DNA of 64,000 bases from Saxidomus purpurata (GCA_022818135.1 JAFMSR010000014.1:34839433-34903432), one strand, 5' to 3'. Counted from the stretch's first letter, positions 24,401-31,379 are shown. A program made the numbers and translations. The notes: generated from the letters alone by a model not told the origin.

Positions 24401-27400
24401 AATTGAGATGTGTTTATTATAAAAGTGACCAATTGGGATAGATTAATGTTGACTTCTTTAGACAGATGGCTGTTTATTTGAGGTGTTAATTAATACATAT
24501 GCAACTGTATATCACAGTATGGCCAGCCAGGTGCTGAATGCTTCACTAATGCAGCAGAGGCACAAGAAAGCTATGGAGGAACTTGAGAAGGAAATGCAGA
24601 TAGAACTGGAGAAGAATCGTGAACAACTCAATTCCGAACTCCAGAAATCGTTAGAGAAGGAATTGGAAACACACAAGGGAGAGTTTCTTAAACAGCTTGC
24701 AGCAGCGAGCAAAATATCACCATCAGACATGCAGGAGATTTCCAGTGGTTCAGGTATGTGTTATCATTTACAAACTTTTCAGTAAGACCACCTCTCTGGT
24801 AGAGTAGTTAGTATCCCTGAGTTGAAATCACTGTAACCTCTCATTGATTTAGGGTCATGGGTTTAAGCCCTGCTACGAACCATGTCTCTTTATGTGAGAA
24901 AGTTGGAAGTTTCTTGTGGAGGAAAGAGTTCTAGTACTGGCCCTTTCCAGAAATGATGGTTAGGTAAAGTGCCAGCCAGTAAAATTGACTGAAATGTAAT
25001 TGAAACAGGCTTTAAACTCATACAACAACAGACTTCAGTATCTAGGGATTGTTAGAGTGGAAGGAAGATCTAAGGTGGTCTTACATTGTTTTACTAGGCC
25101 ATCTCTGTGTATTGTACAGGTTCAGATCTTGGCTTCTGCCTTGAAATATAATTTATATCTATCTTCATTAGTATCTTTTAAAGTTGTGACATTTTTATAC
25201 CCCCCAGAACACAAAGTGTAAGGGGGGGTATACTGGATTCAGCTTGTCTGTCTGCCCATCCATCCGTCTGTCCGCTCCCACTCAAGTGACGTTGTGGGAT
25301 GTATTGTCAGTACAGAAACTGCATGTGGGCTTTTTTGTTGCTTATGGGGTGCACGCCATTAACAACCTATCTAAATGGCTTCCTTTGGCTCTACCCTCCC
25401 TATAAAAAACAATGAAAAAATAACCCTGGAAATTTAACGATTTGTGTTGGCTGGCGAAAAGCAAAAAGGGCGTACCACATACATTTGGACGGGGGGGCCC
25501 CCCCCAGAAGTAAATGGACAATTTTGAGAACCCCAGAAAGCGTTTGAAAAGCATTACCTCCCTTTGTCTGTCACGACAACCCTCCAAAGGTTTAGTTTTG
25601 TAAGGTATTCATCACCTTCAGTGATAGTTCTAGTTCATAATGAATTCTTGCTGAATAAAGAGAGACTTTGGGGATGCGGATTTGACAGCTGTCTGTGAAG
25701 AAGGGGTGTTAAAGAGAAAAACAGCGGGTCAAAATACAGTGATGCTGTTAAGCAATGATTTTGAAACATGAACTTAGACACATTAAATGCTTTCTGGAGA
25801 ATGATTAATAAGTCTAATTAAACATGTTACTTAATTAGTTATGTTATAAATAATAATTACTTTAGTTTTATATTTCCAAGAAAAAAGAACTTAAATAGTT
25901 TATTTTCTCATTTATGCAGCATTATCCTTATCATAAAATAAAAAGTATTTTCCTTGATTAGTTTTGTAATGTACATGCTTGCATTTACAATTTTTTTGAG
26001 AAAAAATATAGTTTATTCTTAACAGCTTTGAAATTGAGTGGTTATCCTTCTGATAGTTACATATTGTCTTCAGCTTTCATTACTTGCTAATCTGTTATTG
26101 CTCTACAACTTCACTTTTATGTTATTGATTTGCATTTATGACACAGGACGATCAAGCAAACAGTTCAGGCGAGATATGTCACCAGATTACGGCAGGACTA
26201 AGTCCACCCTTGGGACGATGGAGGAAGATTCAGATGGTATATTATAACCTTATATAATCAATAACACATACTCATCAGTGAGAAAATTGTCTGAAAATGT
26301 ATTTGGACTAATTCTATAAGCAATGATTTCTTAGTACTGGCTTGACTTTCATGTTTAAGGGGTGTTCTGGATGAAGATATTATATGTACATACTGAATTG
26401 TTAGAGTACACAGATTTAGACTGCATATATAGAACATGTATTAGCAGCTATAGTTTACATATAATTGAAAGAATCTCAAGATTAAAAAACTTAACACATT
26501 CAATGGCATAATCAATCCCACTAACACAAAGTGTATAGGGGGGAGTATACTGGATTCAGCTTTTCTGTCCGTCTGTCTGTCTACAGACGGAATCTTGTGG
26601 ACACTGAATCTCCAAAACCCCTGGTCAGAATTTAATGATACTTCACACAAGTGATAAGTACAATGCTGAGTTGTGCATGGTCCATGTTAAGGGTCTCCAG
26701 CTCAAAGGTCAAGGTCACAGGGGCTAGAGATAGTAAAATCTTGTGGATGCTAAATCTCGAAAACAGATCATTAATCTGGTCAGAATTTAATGATATTTCA
26801 CAGAAGTGATAAGCACCATGCCTAGTTGTGCATGGTCCATGTTCCGGGTCTCTAGGTCATAGGTCACAGGGGCTTGAGATAGTGAAATCTTGTGTGCTTT
26901 TAATCTCCAAAACACCTTGTCAGTTAATTATACTTCACAGAAGCCTGAAGTTATGCAGGTCCAATAATTAAAGCATCAAATGTTACATAAATTTTATATA
27001 CTGTGTCAATGGGGTGTTCAGGGGGGTGTTCGTCACCTTAAGTGATAGTTCTGGTTTATTTTACCATGAAAATATATAATGTCCAAATAGCGAAGAAAAT
27101 TTGCCACACTTGTATAACAATACATACAGTATTCGGTTCAAAACTGCTAAGTGAAATTATGTATCTTTTGTATACATGTTAAATTGTCAAATTATTCATA
27201 AATAAGCATTCAGTTCAGTTTTTTTTGAGAATTAAAACGAAATTCATTTTCATGGGCAGTTGAACTACAGTGAAACCTGTTATAAAGTCCACCTATGAAT
27301 AAAGACCACCCTGCAAATAAGAATCAAATGGGAGAAAACAAGGCACTATTTATCAGCAATCTTTAGAATAAAAGCTTGTTAAAAAAGAACACCTGACAGC

Positions 27401-30049
27401 AAGGTGGCTAAAGCTTTCAGTGGTCTTTGTTCACAGGTTTGACTAATATATAAACAGCTAAATGTCTGTCGTTTTTGTATGAAAATCTTCTTTTGAAGAC
27501 GAACTGTCTGCATCTGCAAATAATCTTAGACTTTTAGTGTTTGTCCTGATTGTTTTATTTTATACATTGCTAGGATAAAGTGCCTTATTCCTTTACTGAT
27601 TGAAGTGAGTAAATGGGTAACTGATGAATTATTTTATCACCTTGTTATTATTGGTGCACGTAATCTGTGAGTGGAGTGACTTCCCTTGTTTCCTCTATCT
27701 TAATCAGTGAATGTGTTCACATTTTACTAAATGAAAGGATCCAGATTTACTAATTTTACACATCCTAACACCCAATAGTTTCTCAGTTTGAGTAAAATTT
27801 TATAAATTGCAGATTTTTAGAATATGATCTCTGGACTTTGCATGCATGCATTTGGAATTTTAACTAACTTCTTTTTATACTTGTTAAGTAAATAGACACG
27901 TTACGACCTTTCCCGCCTTTTCTGATTTCCGTTGATCTAGAGTTAAATTATCCATATTTCCCCTGTGATTTTCTAACACAGACTATTAAGATTTGTACTT
28001 TGAGAAAATCCTTCATCACTTTATTTAAAAAAAAAACAAAACAATTGCGTCTAGACATGCAATGTCATCTTAATACTCATCTGTGAAATAAAATAGCGAA
28101 GAAACTATTTTTCAAGGAACTGTAAAAGATAAGAGCACTTTGGTTGATTAGCAAATCACACAACAGTGTACTAAATTCAGCTCAGGTTGACCTCAAGGGA
28201 AGTAGTTTCAGACATTTATTTGTCAAGGGAGATAATCTTAAAAACTAAAACAAACAACACATTTTGTCAGGCAGATGTGAAATATTGAAGACAATTAGCT
28301 TTAGGCATATGAAATTCATTTATTAACACCTGTCTTGCTAAATTGGATTTATTCATCTGACAATTTGGGCTGTTTTACTTGATAGTGAACAGTGAATACT
28401 TTCTAATCCTGATCTGTACTGGCCACAAAGGTTCAATCATTTGTTGCCAGCATGGTTAAAGTTATAGTGAGAAAAACATCTATACTTCTGCACTCAAAAA
28501 TTAAAAGTCACACTAAAGTATTGTTTGATGCATTTGAAGAGTGGCAGATAGTAACTACACTGTCTGTTTGTTCTTCTGTCTGCGTATGTTTGTGTTCCAT
28601 CTGATTATTGAGAGTATTGAAGAGAATATCACTATATTGTTAAAAGCAAATTTATATTTAGGAAATGATTAATGTGTCCCAGTATTTATCATTGAATAGA
28701 ATACAGTCAGGAGTTCAGATGCATATAACTGTATGTGCTTTAAATACGCGGTGCCAAATGTTGGTGGTTTTTGCAGTGTTTTGAATTGATGGTGTCTTAA
28801 AGATACAATATCAAGGAAAAAGAGATGTTAAATTTTTCAAGAGTCAACACATATCTTAAAGTATGTCATAAGAATATGATGATTGGCAAGCAATGTTTTC
28901 TCAAATTTCTAGCAACCATTTTAAAATATCTTACAGAGGTATATAGAAACTTAAAAAGCCTGGGTGTTTTTTTGGCTGTTTTGCTGAAAACAGTCAAAAG
29001 TTTAATGTTTATATCTCTGCAGTCTTGCAAAAGTGGCACTTCATTCTTGCCAAAGACTGAATTATATAACATGTTTTAGCCTTATATTAGATACAACATG
29101 ATATCATATGATGAAAAATTATACCTGACAGGGGCTAAGTATTGGGCCTTGATATTGGGGCAAATCACATCAACTGTCAAAATGAAACCTTCCTATAAAA
29201 TGCAAAACACTTGCAAGGGAAGGTACTCTTACATAATAAGATATTGATTTGAAACTTCATGAAAGTCTTCAGGGGTGTCAGACTGTCAAGTTAGATAACT
29301 CTTTAATGAATTTTATTCAAATTATGCCCATTGTTTGACTCAGAAAATTTTCATGCAAGGTACTATCATGCACTTACTTCAGTAACCACTTATGGGAGTT
29401 ATTTGAAACTTACCAATAGTGTCCAGGGGTATCAAACAGTTAAGTTAGATAACTCCTGACTGAATTTACATCAAATTACGGCCCTTGTTGAATTTAGAAA
29501 CTGTGGTTAAAGTTTTGCATGCAAGATACTACCATGGCCGTACTACAGTAACCACCATTTTGCGTTATTTGAAACATAGCAATAAAGTCCATGGGTATCA
29601 GACGATTTAGTTACCATTGACTTTTTTATGATAACAGTTTTCTAGTTTATACTAGAAAGTCAACAGAATTTTGTTTTGCTATTTACTGATAAAAGTTTAG
29701 TTTTATTGTTTGACCAAAGGTCGTAGTGGATGAAATGTTATAGTAGACAAAATGTCGTATTGGCAAAATGGTTTTCAATGAAATGTCGTGCAGCTATGAA
29801 AGAGGGCCAAAGTCTCTACATAGATCGTACTAATTATAATACAATTTTTGTCTTACCTTGACAGAGGGTTACAGACAGTCATCATACAACAGACCACATT
29901 CTGCAATTACTTCATCAAAAGAACAACATAGAGAAAAAGGAAGGAAAAAGAAACATACATTTGGACCACAGCCGCCCCGCCCTGCCTTTAGCACATCAAC
30001 GGGAGAACAGATCCATAGTGCCTGGGATTTAGATGATGAATTATTGTAG
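223..30049 (+). CDS. Large coiled-coil protein, C-terminal 659 residues (15 exons, 5' incomplete)
   Basis: Fifteen exons with GT-AG borders and matching phases join to 1980 nt, ending at TAG 30047-30049. The product is rich in E, K, Q and R, with almost no proline over residues 1-560, so it should be a long alpha-helical coiled coil. No signal peptide or membrane segment is visible. At least four diverged copies of a motif of the form G-x-L-x-D-x(5)-I-[IL]-x(2)-H-x(3)-[MV] start near residues 45, 180, 257 and 409 (cores ILDEHERNM, IIKLHNLRM, ILKEHERNM, IIQQHYNQV). Each is followed by a basic L-x(3)-L-x(2)-R-x(3)-R helix. Residues 570-659 are non-helical, with a basic cluster GRKKKH and ending WDLDDELL. 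Automatic pipelines may label such proteins trichohyalin-like or myosin-like, but I do not recognise a specific family. Structural, cytoskeletal or ciliary scaffolding is only a guess from composition. The start codon lies upstream of the window. Confidence 0.85.
706..860 (+). repeat. Fragment of the AGGGGAGC...CTCGCCTCGGC repeat family
   Basis: Begins GAAAAAAAGGGGAGCC and continues with ACTCGCCTCGG, ACACTTTGGTTAAG and GCAAGGCACTGTCATGC. The same order of motifs occurs at 20.80-21.55 kb, 29.24-29.60 kb and inside the element at 34.7-36.3 kb. Lies within an intron. Confidence 0.6.
1184..1332 (+). CDS. Coiled-coil gene, exon 2 (residues 73-122)
   Basis: The acceptor TTTTTCTTGCAG is strong. The first two bases complete the Asp codon opened in exon 1. 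The product DAMRLQADLAEKLQKRREQR is the basic second half of repeat 1. The donor chosen is GCA|GTAAGA (phase 0). The earlier GT at 1328 would shift frame against the next exon. Confidence 0.85.
1538..1636 (+). CDS. Coiled-coil gene, exon 3 (residues 123-155)
   Basis: Acceptor GTCTTTCAG, donor CAG|GTATAG, 33 codons, phase 0 on both sides. It includes a short Gln run (LLQQQQQ) from CAA/CAG codons, which could vary in length between individuals. Confidence 0.85.
1637..2487 (+). other. Intron without recognised features
   Basis: AT-rich with no long open frame, tandem array or terminal inverted repeat that I can see. Confidence 0.5.
2488..2697 (+). CDS. Coiled-coil gene, exon 4 (residues 156-225)
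   Basis: Acceptor ATTATTAG, donor AAG|GTATGT, 70 codons in phase 0. It holds all of repeat 2: core IIKLHNLRM (190-198), then the basic helix around RRREELERMQARLQQRM. It is the only exon that carries a whole repeat by itself. Confidence 0.87.
2838..3012 (+). repeat. Fragment of the CCACAAGGCCTAGAGC repeat family
   Basis: Shows GAAACCACAAGGGCTAGAGC, TTAGATATTTAGCAT and GACCTGTACC, then the family's tail: TATAGCCAGTGGTATCCAGGT and GATATAGGGCCATCTT. Fuller copies are at 10.43-11.16 and 62.69-63.90 kb. Confidence 0.6.
3286..3395 (+). CDS. Coiled-coil gene, exon 5 (residues 226-261)
   Basis: Acceptor CATGTAG, donor GA|GTAAGT (phase 2). Encodes KLETDQKQDEAEREAILEQQ and the lead-in to repeat 3, NIDLTDE, whose last Glu codon is completed by exon 6. 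Confidence 0.85.
3560..4046 (+). repeat. Copy of the TGTCCGGACTGTAACT (178-bp unit) repeat family
   Basis: Starts CGTGTCCGGACTGTAACTTT, with ATTTTAAAATGATTTGGCAC and AAGGTCAAGGTCACACTTAG. Ends TTTGGGGGCATTTGTCACTT, ATGAGGGACAGC, TCTTGTT. The ends match the array at 50.53-51.43 kb. This copy sits in an intron and is degenerate inside. Confidence 0.65.
4186..4275 (+). CDS. Coiled-coil gene, exon 6 (residues 262-291)
   Basis: Acceptor GTGTTCCAG, donor AG|GTAACA. Starts and ends in phase 2. It encodes the third repeat core, ILKEHERNM (267-275), the closest match to repeat 1. The downstream intron holds a complete TIR element that begins 29 bp after the donor. Confidence 0.85.
4304..5767. mobile_element. 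1464-bp non-autonomous DNA transposon with terminal inverted repeats
   Basis: The left end AGGGTTATTCTAGACAC and the reverse complement of the right end AGGGATTACTCTAGCGC form imperfect TIRs. Both ends then run into GGGCAGGG-rich subterminal blocks. The element is flanked by the direct repeat AGTGTAT (4297-4303 and 5768-5774), a likely target-site duplication of 7 to 8 bp. It encodes no transposase. The minus-strand frames at 4027-4455 and 4415-4597 only overlap its end. Superfamily uncertain; hAT-like is possible from the duplication length. Confidence 0.65.
4899..4929. repeat. Perfect 14-bp inverted repeat with 3-nt loop
   Basis: CAGGGTCCGTATAT, then GTA, then ATATACGGACCCTG. Lies inside the 4304-5767 element. 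All 14 pairs match, in sequence where other repeats are badly decayed. Confidence 0.8.
5868..6030 (+). repeat. Fragment of the CTCCATATCTCCTAAACC repeat family
   Basis: Starts GGGGGAGAGACATATTGATT, followed by CCGTCCGTCCATCTGTC and CACTCCATATCTCTTGAACC. A like head occurs at 42.96 kb; bodies occur at 9.11-9.56 and 31.79-32.70 kb. Confidence 0.5.
6151..6274 (+). CDS. Coiled-coil gene, exon 7 (residues 292-333)
   Basis: The acceptor ATATTTCTAG gives AG+C (Ser) across the junction. A second AG five bases on would break frame. The product LSERKARLAAIKAQQ is the basic second half of repeat 3. Donor TTG|GTATGT, phase 0. Confidence 0.85.
6380..6740 (+). repeat. Dispersed repeat with GGCTGGTCATGATCTGCACT
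   Basis: This phrase and the following AAAAGCAGAATTACA recur diverged at 44.82-44.88 kb (GAGGCTGGTCATGATCTACA) and partly at 45.72 kb. Boundaries cannot be set. Confidence 0.4.
7040..7640 (+). repeat. GATAACACTCTACAGGTCACA tandem-unit repeat
   Basis: Three units of about 150 bp, each with TTGATAACACTCTACAGGTC, a TTGATGAAACTTG-like phrase, CCCTATTGTTTT and GGTCAAAGGTCAAG. Same family at 33.14-33.79 and 53.82-54.44 kb. It runs directly into the 43-bp minisatellite. Confidence 0.65.
7640..8200 (+). repeat. 43-bp minisatellite, about 12 units
   Basis: Unit of the form CCTTTGACATGTAGGGAAGT, then TG(T/C)(T/A)AGAGGTCATCTGTTC(T/A), then (G/A)TC. Units near 7740-7930 are shortened by small deletions, while those at 7940-8080 are nearly intact. 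It spawns spurious frames because 43 is not a multiple of 3. Confidence 0.8.
8717..8851 (+). CDS. Coiled-coil gene, exon 8 (residues 334-378)
   Basis: Acceptor TTGATAG, donor GAG|GTACCC, 45 codons in phase 0. A charged helix around EKERRQAENNLRKRLAIE, with the only Cys of the visible helical region (ETECALAQ). Confidence 0.85.
9110..9560 (+). repeat. CTCCTAAACC...GATGAAACTC repeat, about three units
   Basis: Units of about 150 bp with TATCTCCTAAAC, GGATTTTGATGAAAC, TCAAATG or CAAATGTTCACC, and GGCTCAAGGTCAAGG. Same family as 31.79-32.70 kb. Confidence 0.6.
9772..9834 (+). CDS. Coiled-coil gene, exon 9 (residues 379-399)
   Basis: Acceptor TTGTATTTCAG, donor CAG|GTATAT, 21 codons in phase 0 (VGQARRQAVLQKQDK then TLKELQ). 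Its length equals three heptads. It is followed by the longest intron of the gene, about 10 kb. Confidence 0.82.
9985..10135 (+). repeat. SINE-like copy (box-B type GGGTTTGAGCC)
   Basis: Carries GGTCATGGGTTTGAGCC, resembling a tRNA-type internal pol III box B, then TATAGAGGATGGAAGTCTG and ATGATGATTAGGTAAACTGA. The same body appears at 24.79-25.02 kb and, more diverged, at 22.80-22.97 and 44.52-44.70 kb. The tRNA-like 5' half is decayed. Confidence 0.5.
10430..11165 (+). repeat. CCACAAGGCCTAG family, near-complete copy
   Basis: Head TAGCTCACCTGAGCGAGTCT. Body of about three units with CCACAAGGCC(T)AG, TTAGATATTTGGCAT and GACCTCTAC. Tail TTGACCTTGTATTATAGCCA, ATGGTAGCCAGGTGA, then the hairpin GGGCCATCTTGGCCC and TTTTGT. 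No coding capacity beyond chance. Confidence 0.7.
12082..13026 (+). repeat. AGCTCACCTGAGC family, array copy 1 (145-bp units)
   Basis: Head TTTTTAGCTCATCTGAGC. CCTGGAAAT landmarks fall at 12353, 12498, 12643, 12788 and 12933, an exact 145-bp period. Each unit has AGGTAACATTTTCAGCCCAA, TTCGAATATGGGTCATCTGG and AACTAGGTCACA. Tail GGGTGAGCGATAAA, hairpin GGGCCATCATGGCCC, then TCTTGTTT. Short frames inside are repeat artefacts. Confidence 0.85.
13674..14812 (+). repeat. AGCTCACCTGAGC family, array copy 2 (145-bp units)
   Basis: Same head, body and tail as copy 1, 650 bp further on. Landmarks fall at 13932, 14127, 14274, 14419, 14564 and 14709. The first interval is 195 bp because a unit fragment is duplicated near 13990-14040; the rest are 145-147. 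Ends GGGCCATCATGGCCC, TCTTGTTT. A sister insertion or local duplication of copy 1. Confidence 0.85.
16041..16197. mobile_element. 157-bp MITE with CAGT ends at a TA site
   Basis: Ends CAGTCCAACCTC and its inverted partner GAGGTTACACTG are flanked by TA on both sides (16039-16040, 16198-16199). The CAGTnnAACCTC terminus and TA duplication fit non-autonomous Tc1/mariner (pogo/Tigger-like) elements. Confidence 0.65.
16240..16420 (-). repeat. tRNA-derived SINE copy (minus strand)
   Basis: On the minus strand it reads a box-B-like CAGGGCTCGATTCCCACCAG, then GTGTCGTTAGGCAAGACACA and ATTGCCTCTCTCTGTACAAG. Same body at 54.46-54.66 kb (plus) and 57.60-57.80 kb (minus). Confidence 0.6.
17001..18171. 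mobile_element. 1171-bp TIR element (CCGTATTTCCCCGC...TTATAAG) with 12-bp flanking repeat
   Basis: Left end CCGTATTTCCCCGCCTATAA; the inverted right end is CCGTATTTCCCCGCTTATAA, followed on both sides by GGCGA/GACGA. Flanks are TAAGCTGATGTA (16989-17000) and TAAGCTGAAGTA (18172-18183), one mismatch in 12. No transposase; the 133-residue minus frame at 17716-18117 lies over a foldback and resembles no protein. The long duplication suggests a Mutator-like mechanism, but this is uncertain. Confidence 0.7.
17195..17765. repeat. Imperfect long inverted repeat (foldback), arms about 180 bp
   Basis: The left arm (about 17195-17375) and right arm (about 17580-17765) match inverted in order: CTGTGTATTGT, AATTCGGATATTGATTTTT, GATAATTGCGT, TTAATCAATT, AAACAT, CAGCTTGT, AAGAGTGCC, ACGTCGT. 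The loop is about 200 bp. It sits off-centre inside the 17001-18171 element, so it is not simply that element's TIR. Confidence 0.65.
18485..19572 (+). repeat. AGCTCACCTAAGC family with 145-bp units (diverged body)
   Basis: Head TTTTTAGCTCACCTAAGC, with the palindrome GCACAAAGTGC. Landmarks TATGCA(A/G)TAGAG fall at 18732, 18878 and 19023 (146 and 145 bp). Body phrases TGGATCTTCATGAAAC and AAAAACTAGGTCA. Tail CAGGTGAGCGATATTGTT lacks the usual hairpin. Body sequence differs from the copies at 12-15 kb although the period is equal. Confidence 0.75.
19865..20040 (+). CDS. Coiled-coil gene, exon 10 (residues 400-457)
   Basis: Acceptor GTATATATAG, donor AAAG|GTAATG (phase 2). Contains repeat 4: lead-in GRLSTNVADQ, core IIQQHYNQV (419-427), then a basic helix ending AKKFAKQR. 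Confidence 0.87.
20258..20770 (+). repeat. GCCCCCCTTC...GAAGGAGGGG-headed repeat
   Basis: The head is an inverted repeat, CCCCCCTTC AAA GAAGGAGGGG, then GTATATTGTTTTGCAGATGT and CTGTCTGTCCGTC. Units of about 155 bp follow with CTTGAAACTT(A/T)ATGTGGAGG, GACCAGCAGATGA and AGGTCAAAGGTCAAGGTCAC. A second head is at 40.66 kb. Confidence 0.7.
20795..21547 (+). repeat. AGGGGAGC...CTCGCCTCGATG repeat, near-complete
   Basis: Starts GAAGAAAAGGGGAGC, then ATCCTACTCGCCTCGATG and GTCACACCTTGG. The body has tandem phrases GACAAGAGTACATAACTCTG and AGGCAGGAGAAGGTAACTCT. Ends CATCTCTTGTTTTG, sharing TCTTGTTT with other families. The 142-residue minus frame at 20819-21247 is noise over this repeat. Confidence 0.65.
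22220..22400. mobile_element. MITE with CAGTCAAACCTG ends
   Basis: Left end TA-CAGTCAAACCTGTCTATT; right end GCACCTG-TA. Internal GTGGCTGTTTAAGACAGGTG is typical of related copies. A further decayed copy seems to occupy 22.03-22.17 kb. Tc1/mariner-like MITE by ends and TA flanks. Confidence 0.5.
22592..22660 (+). CDS. Coiled-coil gene, exon 11 (residues 458-480)
   Basis: The acceptor GTATATTTCAG completes an Arg codon (AG+A). Product ELEDEIKKEKQEMMFARRQA, then Gly-Ala. Donor GCTGG|GTAAGT, phase 2. A 23-bp tandem duplication sits just inside the following intron. Confidence 0.85.
22680..22725. repeat. 23-bp tandem duplication containing an inverted repeat
   Basis: Two exact copies of GTGACACATGATGTCAC plus TTCCAT begin 20 bp after the exon 11 donor. 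Each unit is itself an inverted repeat (GTGACA / TGTCAC). Confidence 0.8.
22795..22975 (+). repeat. SINE-like copy (box-B type GGGATTAAGCCC)
   Basis: Contains GTAGAGGGATTAAGCCCC, TGTGAGAGACTTGG and GTCTAGTACTGGTTCTTCCC, the body shared with 24.79-25.02 and 44.52-44.70 kb. The tRNA-like head is poor. Confidence 0.55.
23140..23166 (+). CDS. Coiled-coil gene, 27-nt microexon 12 (residues 481-489)
   Basis: Acceptor ATTCTTTACAG at 23129-23139 and donor CTCAG|GTAATC flank 27 nt that begin and end in phase 2. It inserts a short basic segment, VRRKSIGL. Joining exon 11 directly to exon 13 is also in frame, so it may be a cassette. RRKS is a basophilic-kinase-like site (inference). It is supported by splice signals and frame only. 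Confidence 0.6.
24251..24507. mobile_element. 257-bp MITE just before exon 13
   Basis: Left end TA-CAGTTAAACCTCACTTAA, right end GCAACTG-TA. Body has three diverged GATGGCTGTT-like phrases. Its right edge is 10 bp from the exon 13 acceptor, so the branch and polypyrimidine region of that acceptor would lie in transposon sequence. Confidence 0.5.
24518..24753 (+). CDS. Coiled-coil gene, exon 13 (residues 490-568)
   Basis: Acceptor TATATCACAG, donor TCAG|GTATGT (phase 1). Encodes a strong coiled coil with clear heptads around EELEKEMQIELEKNREQL and ending EISSGS. The helix ends here and a Ser/Gly-rich linker begins. The acceptor lies about 10 bp beyond a TA-flanked MITE. Confidence 0.87.
24785..25020 (+). 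repeat. SINE-like copy (box-B type GGGTTTAAGCCC)
   Basis: TCTGGTAGAGTAGTTAGTAT resembles a box A region and GGGTCATGGGTTTAAGCCC a box B. The tail is GAGTTCTAGTACTGGCCC, then ATGATGGTTAGGTAAAGTG. The best preserved copy of this SINE family in the window. Confidence 0.6.
25195..25640 (+). repeat. ACACAAAGTGT-headed repeat with GGGGGGGTATACTGG
   Basis: Head TTATACCCCCCAGAACACAA, then AGTGTAAGGGGGGGTATAC: an inverted repeat. It is followed by CTGTCTGTCTGCCCATCC. Ends CATCACCTTCAGTGATAGTT, CTAGTT. Contains a G7C8 block at 25491-25505. Related copy at 26.51-27.06 kb. Confidence 0.65.
26147..26236 (+). CDS. Coiled-coil gene, exon 14 (residues 569-598)
   Basis: Acceptor TTATGACACAG, donor GATG|GTATAT, phase 1 on both sides. 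The product is low in helix-formers and rich in Ser, Arg and Asp (SSKQFRRDMSPDYGRTKS). It looks like a disordered, phosphorylatable tail. Confidence 0.82.
26515..27056 (+). repeat. ACACAAAGTGT-headed repeat, second copy
   Basis: Head AACACAAAGTGTATAGGGGG, GAGTATACTGGATTCAGC. Two to three units with ATCTTGTGGA, TCTCCAAAAC and TTAATGATA(C/T)TTCACA. Tail GTTCGTCACCTTAAGTGATA, GTTCTGGTTT. Confidence 0.65.
27268..27445. mobile_element. About 178-bp MITE with CAGTGAAACCTG ends
   Basis: Left end TA-CAGTGAAACCTGTTATAA; inverted right end AGTCAAACCTGTGAACAAAG. Its AATAAAGACCACC and GGTCTTTGTTCACAG parts pair. The right TA is slightly decayed (GACTAATA). Confidence 0.55.
29240..29610 (+). repeat. Fragment of the GGGGAGC/CTCGCCTCG family (body)
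   Basis: Carries ATGCAAGGTACTATCATGCA, CAGTAACCACTT and AGTTAGATAACTC(T/C)T in about two units. The 706-860 fragment holds the same phrases. Head and tail not seen. Confidence 0.5.
29865..30049 (+). CDS. Coiled-coil gene, last exon (residues 599-659) with stop
   Basis: Acceptor TTACCTTGACAG; G+AG completes a Glu codon. Encodes a disordered basic tail: a Ser/Tyr-rich part, the cluster GRKKKHTFGPQPPRP, and an acidic end WDLDDELL before TAG. The cluster could be a nuclear-localisation or microtubule-binding segment (inference). Confidence 0.87.
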
Positions 30050-31379
30050 CATTTCAAAACTTGTTTATTATACACAGTTGTTGACGGTCCACTCATATAA
30101 ACTTTCTAGCAATATATGCTGTTCAAGGCAGTGCAACATTATGGAGATATGAAAACGTGAATATTTGTTGGACAGTAACTTTTGTGCATGAATTTGAGAT
30201 CCATACAGATAGCAATCTCAGTTATTGGGTATGAAATGCTAAAATTTGTGTGCCAAGAACTTTTCTAAAAATAATGACATCTCATGTCCACATACAGTAT
30301 ATGTGTATGTGTATTGACATTATTTCAGGGATTTGTAAGATGGTTGTTTTATAATAATTGCTGATCCTCATCTTGTACTGTTTCAAATGTTAGAGAACAC
30401 ATTCTGTGATCAGAGTTTGTCTATAACATGTTTGTTTTCCTGTCTGTCTGCAACATTTTTTCTTGTAGCAGTAGTAGTGAAATCAGGCTTCTGACTGTAA
30501 ATCATGACCTACCCTGGGTTTTGAGAATCTTTCACTATTTGCTGGTCAAGGCAGTCATTCAGAAATTGGTGCATTTAGTGGAACTGGCATTTTTATTTGA
30601 GGGTCAATGTAGATGTAATCAAAATTATTTTTTAATAGGCATTGTCAGTGGTTAAATCAGCTTGATCAGCCATCACTTTCTGAAGAAACACTACTTTATT
30701 ACAGTAATATTGAAACTATGATAATCAAAGTGGAGTCTCCATTATTCAAGTAACTTCATTCTAATTTAGTTGATGGAATGGTTTATCCTTCATCTGTGTT
30801 CATATGCCAACTTTGTTTTATACAAAACCCCGGTATCATAGATTCTTCCTTTACCGTCCATACATGTTTGGCAGCATATTTTATAAAGCATCTCTGTGAT
30901 ATGTTCTGATATGTGTCCTTTGCTAAAATGGACATTGGGCATTTTTTGTGTATATTTGAATTTACTACAGTTGAACGTATTTATTTTACCTTACTGATAC
31001 CAAAAGTTCATGTATAGTAGTGTTATTGTCAACTGGTTCACTGTAAATTGTCTGTCTGCATGCCTCTTTGCATGTGTGTGTATATCTGCATGCCGTCTGG
31101 CTGTCCATCCATCTTAATTTCTTATTTAGGTATAGTTTCTCAGCAAGTTATTTCTGTTTTCTTTATGTTTTCTTATATATTTTTGATGTTGTTCTTTGAT
31201 AAAGCTAACCACCTGTCTTTGTTACATAGAATGTTGTCTTCCTTGTGTCATATTTTAGCTAAGCTATAGTCCTATTGTTTATATTTGTTATAGCTGTTGT
31301 TGTATGTTATGTTGAAATAGTCTTTATGTGTAGTATATTCTTCATGAAAGGTATGTATATAATAAGACAATACACATTT

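Noticed and set aside
223..30049. Naming the coiled-coil gene (trichohyalin, limbin/EVC2, myosin tail, golgin)
   Set aside because: Similarity to these is compositional only. No diagnostic domain is visible and the N-terminus is missing, so a name would be a guess.
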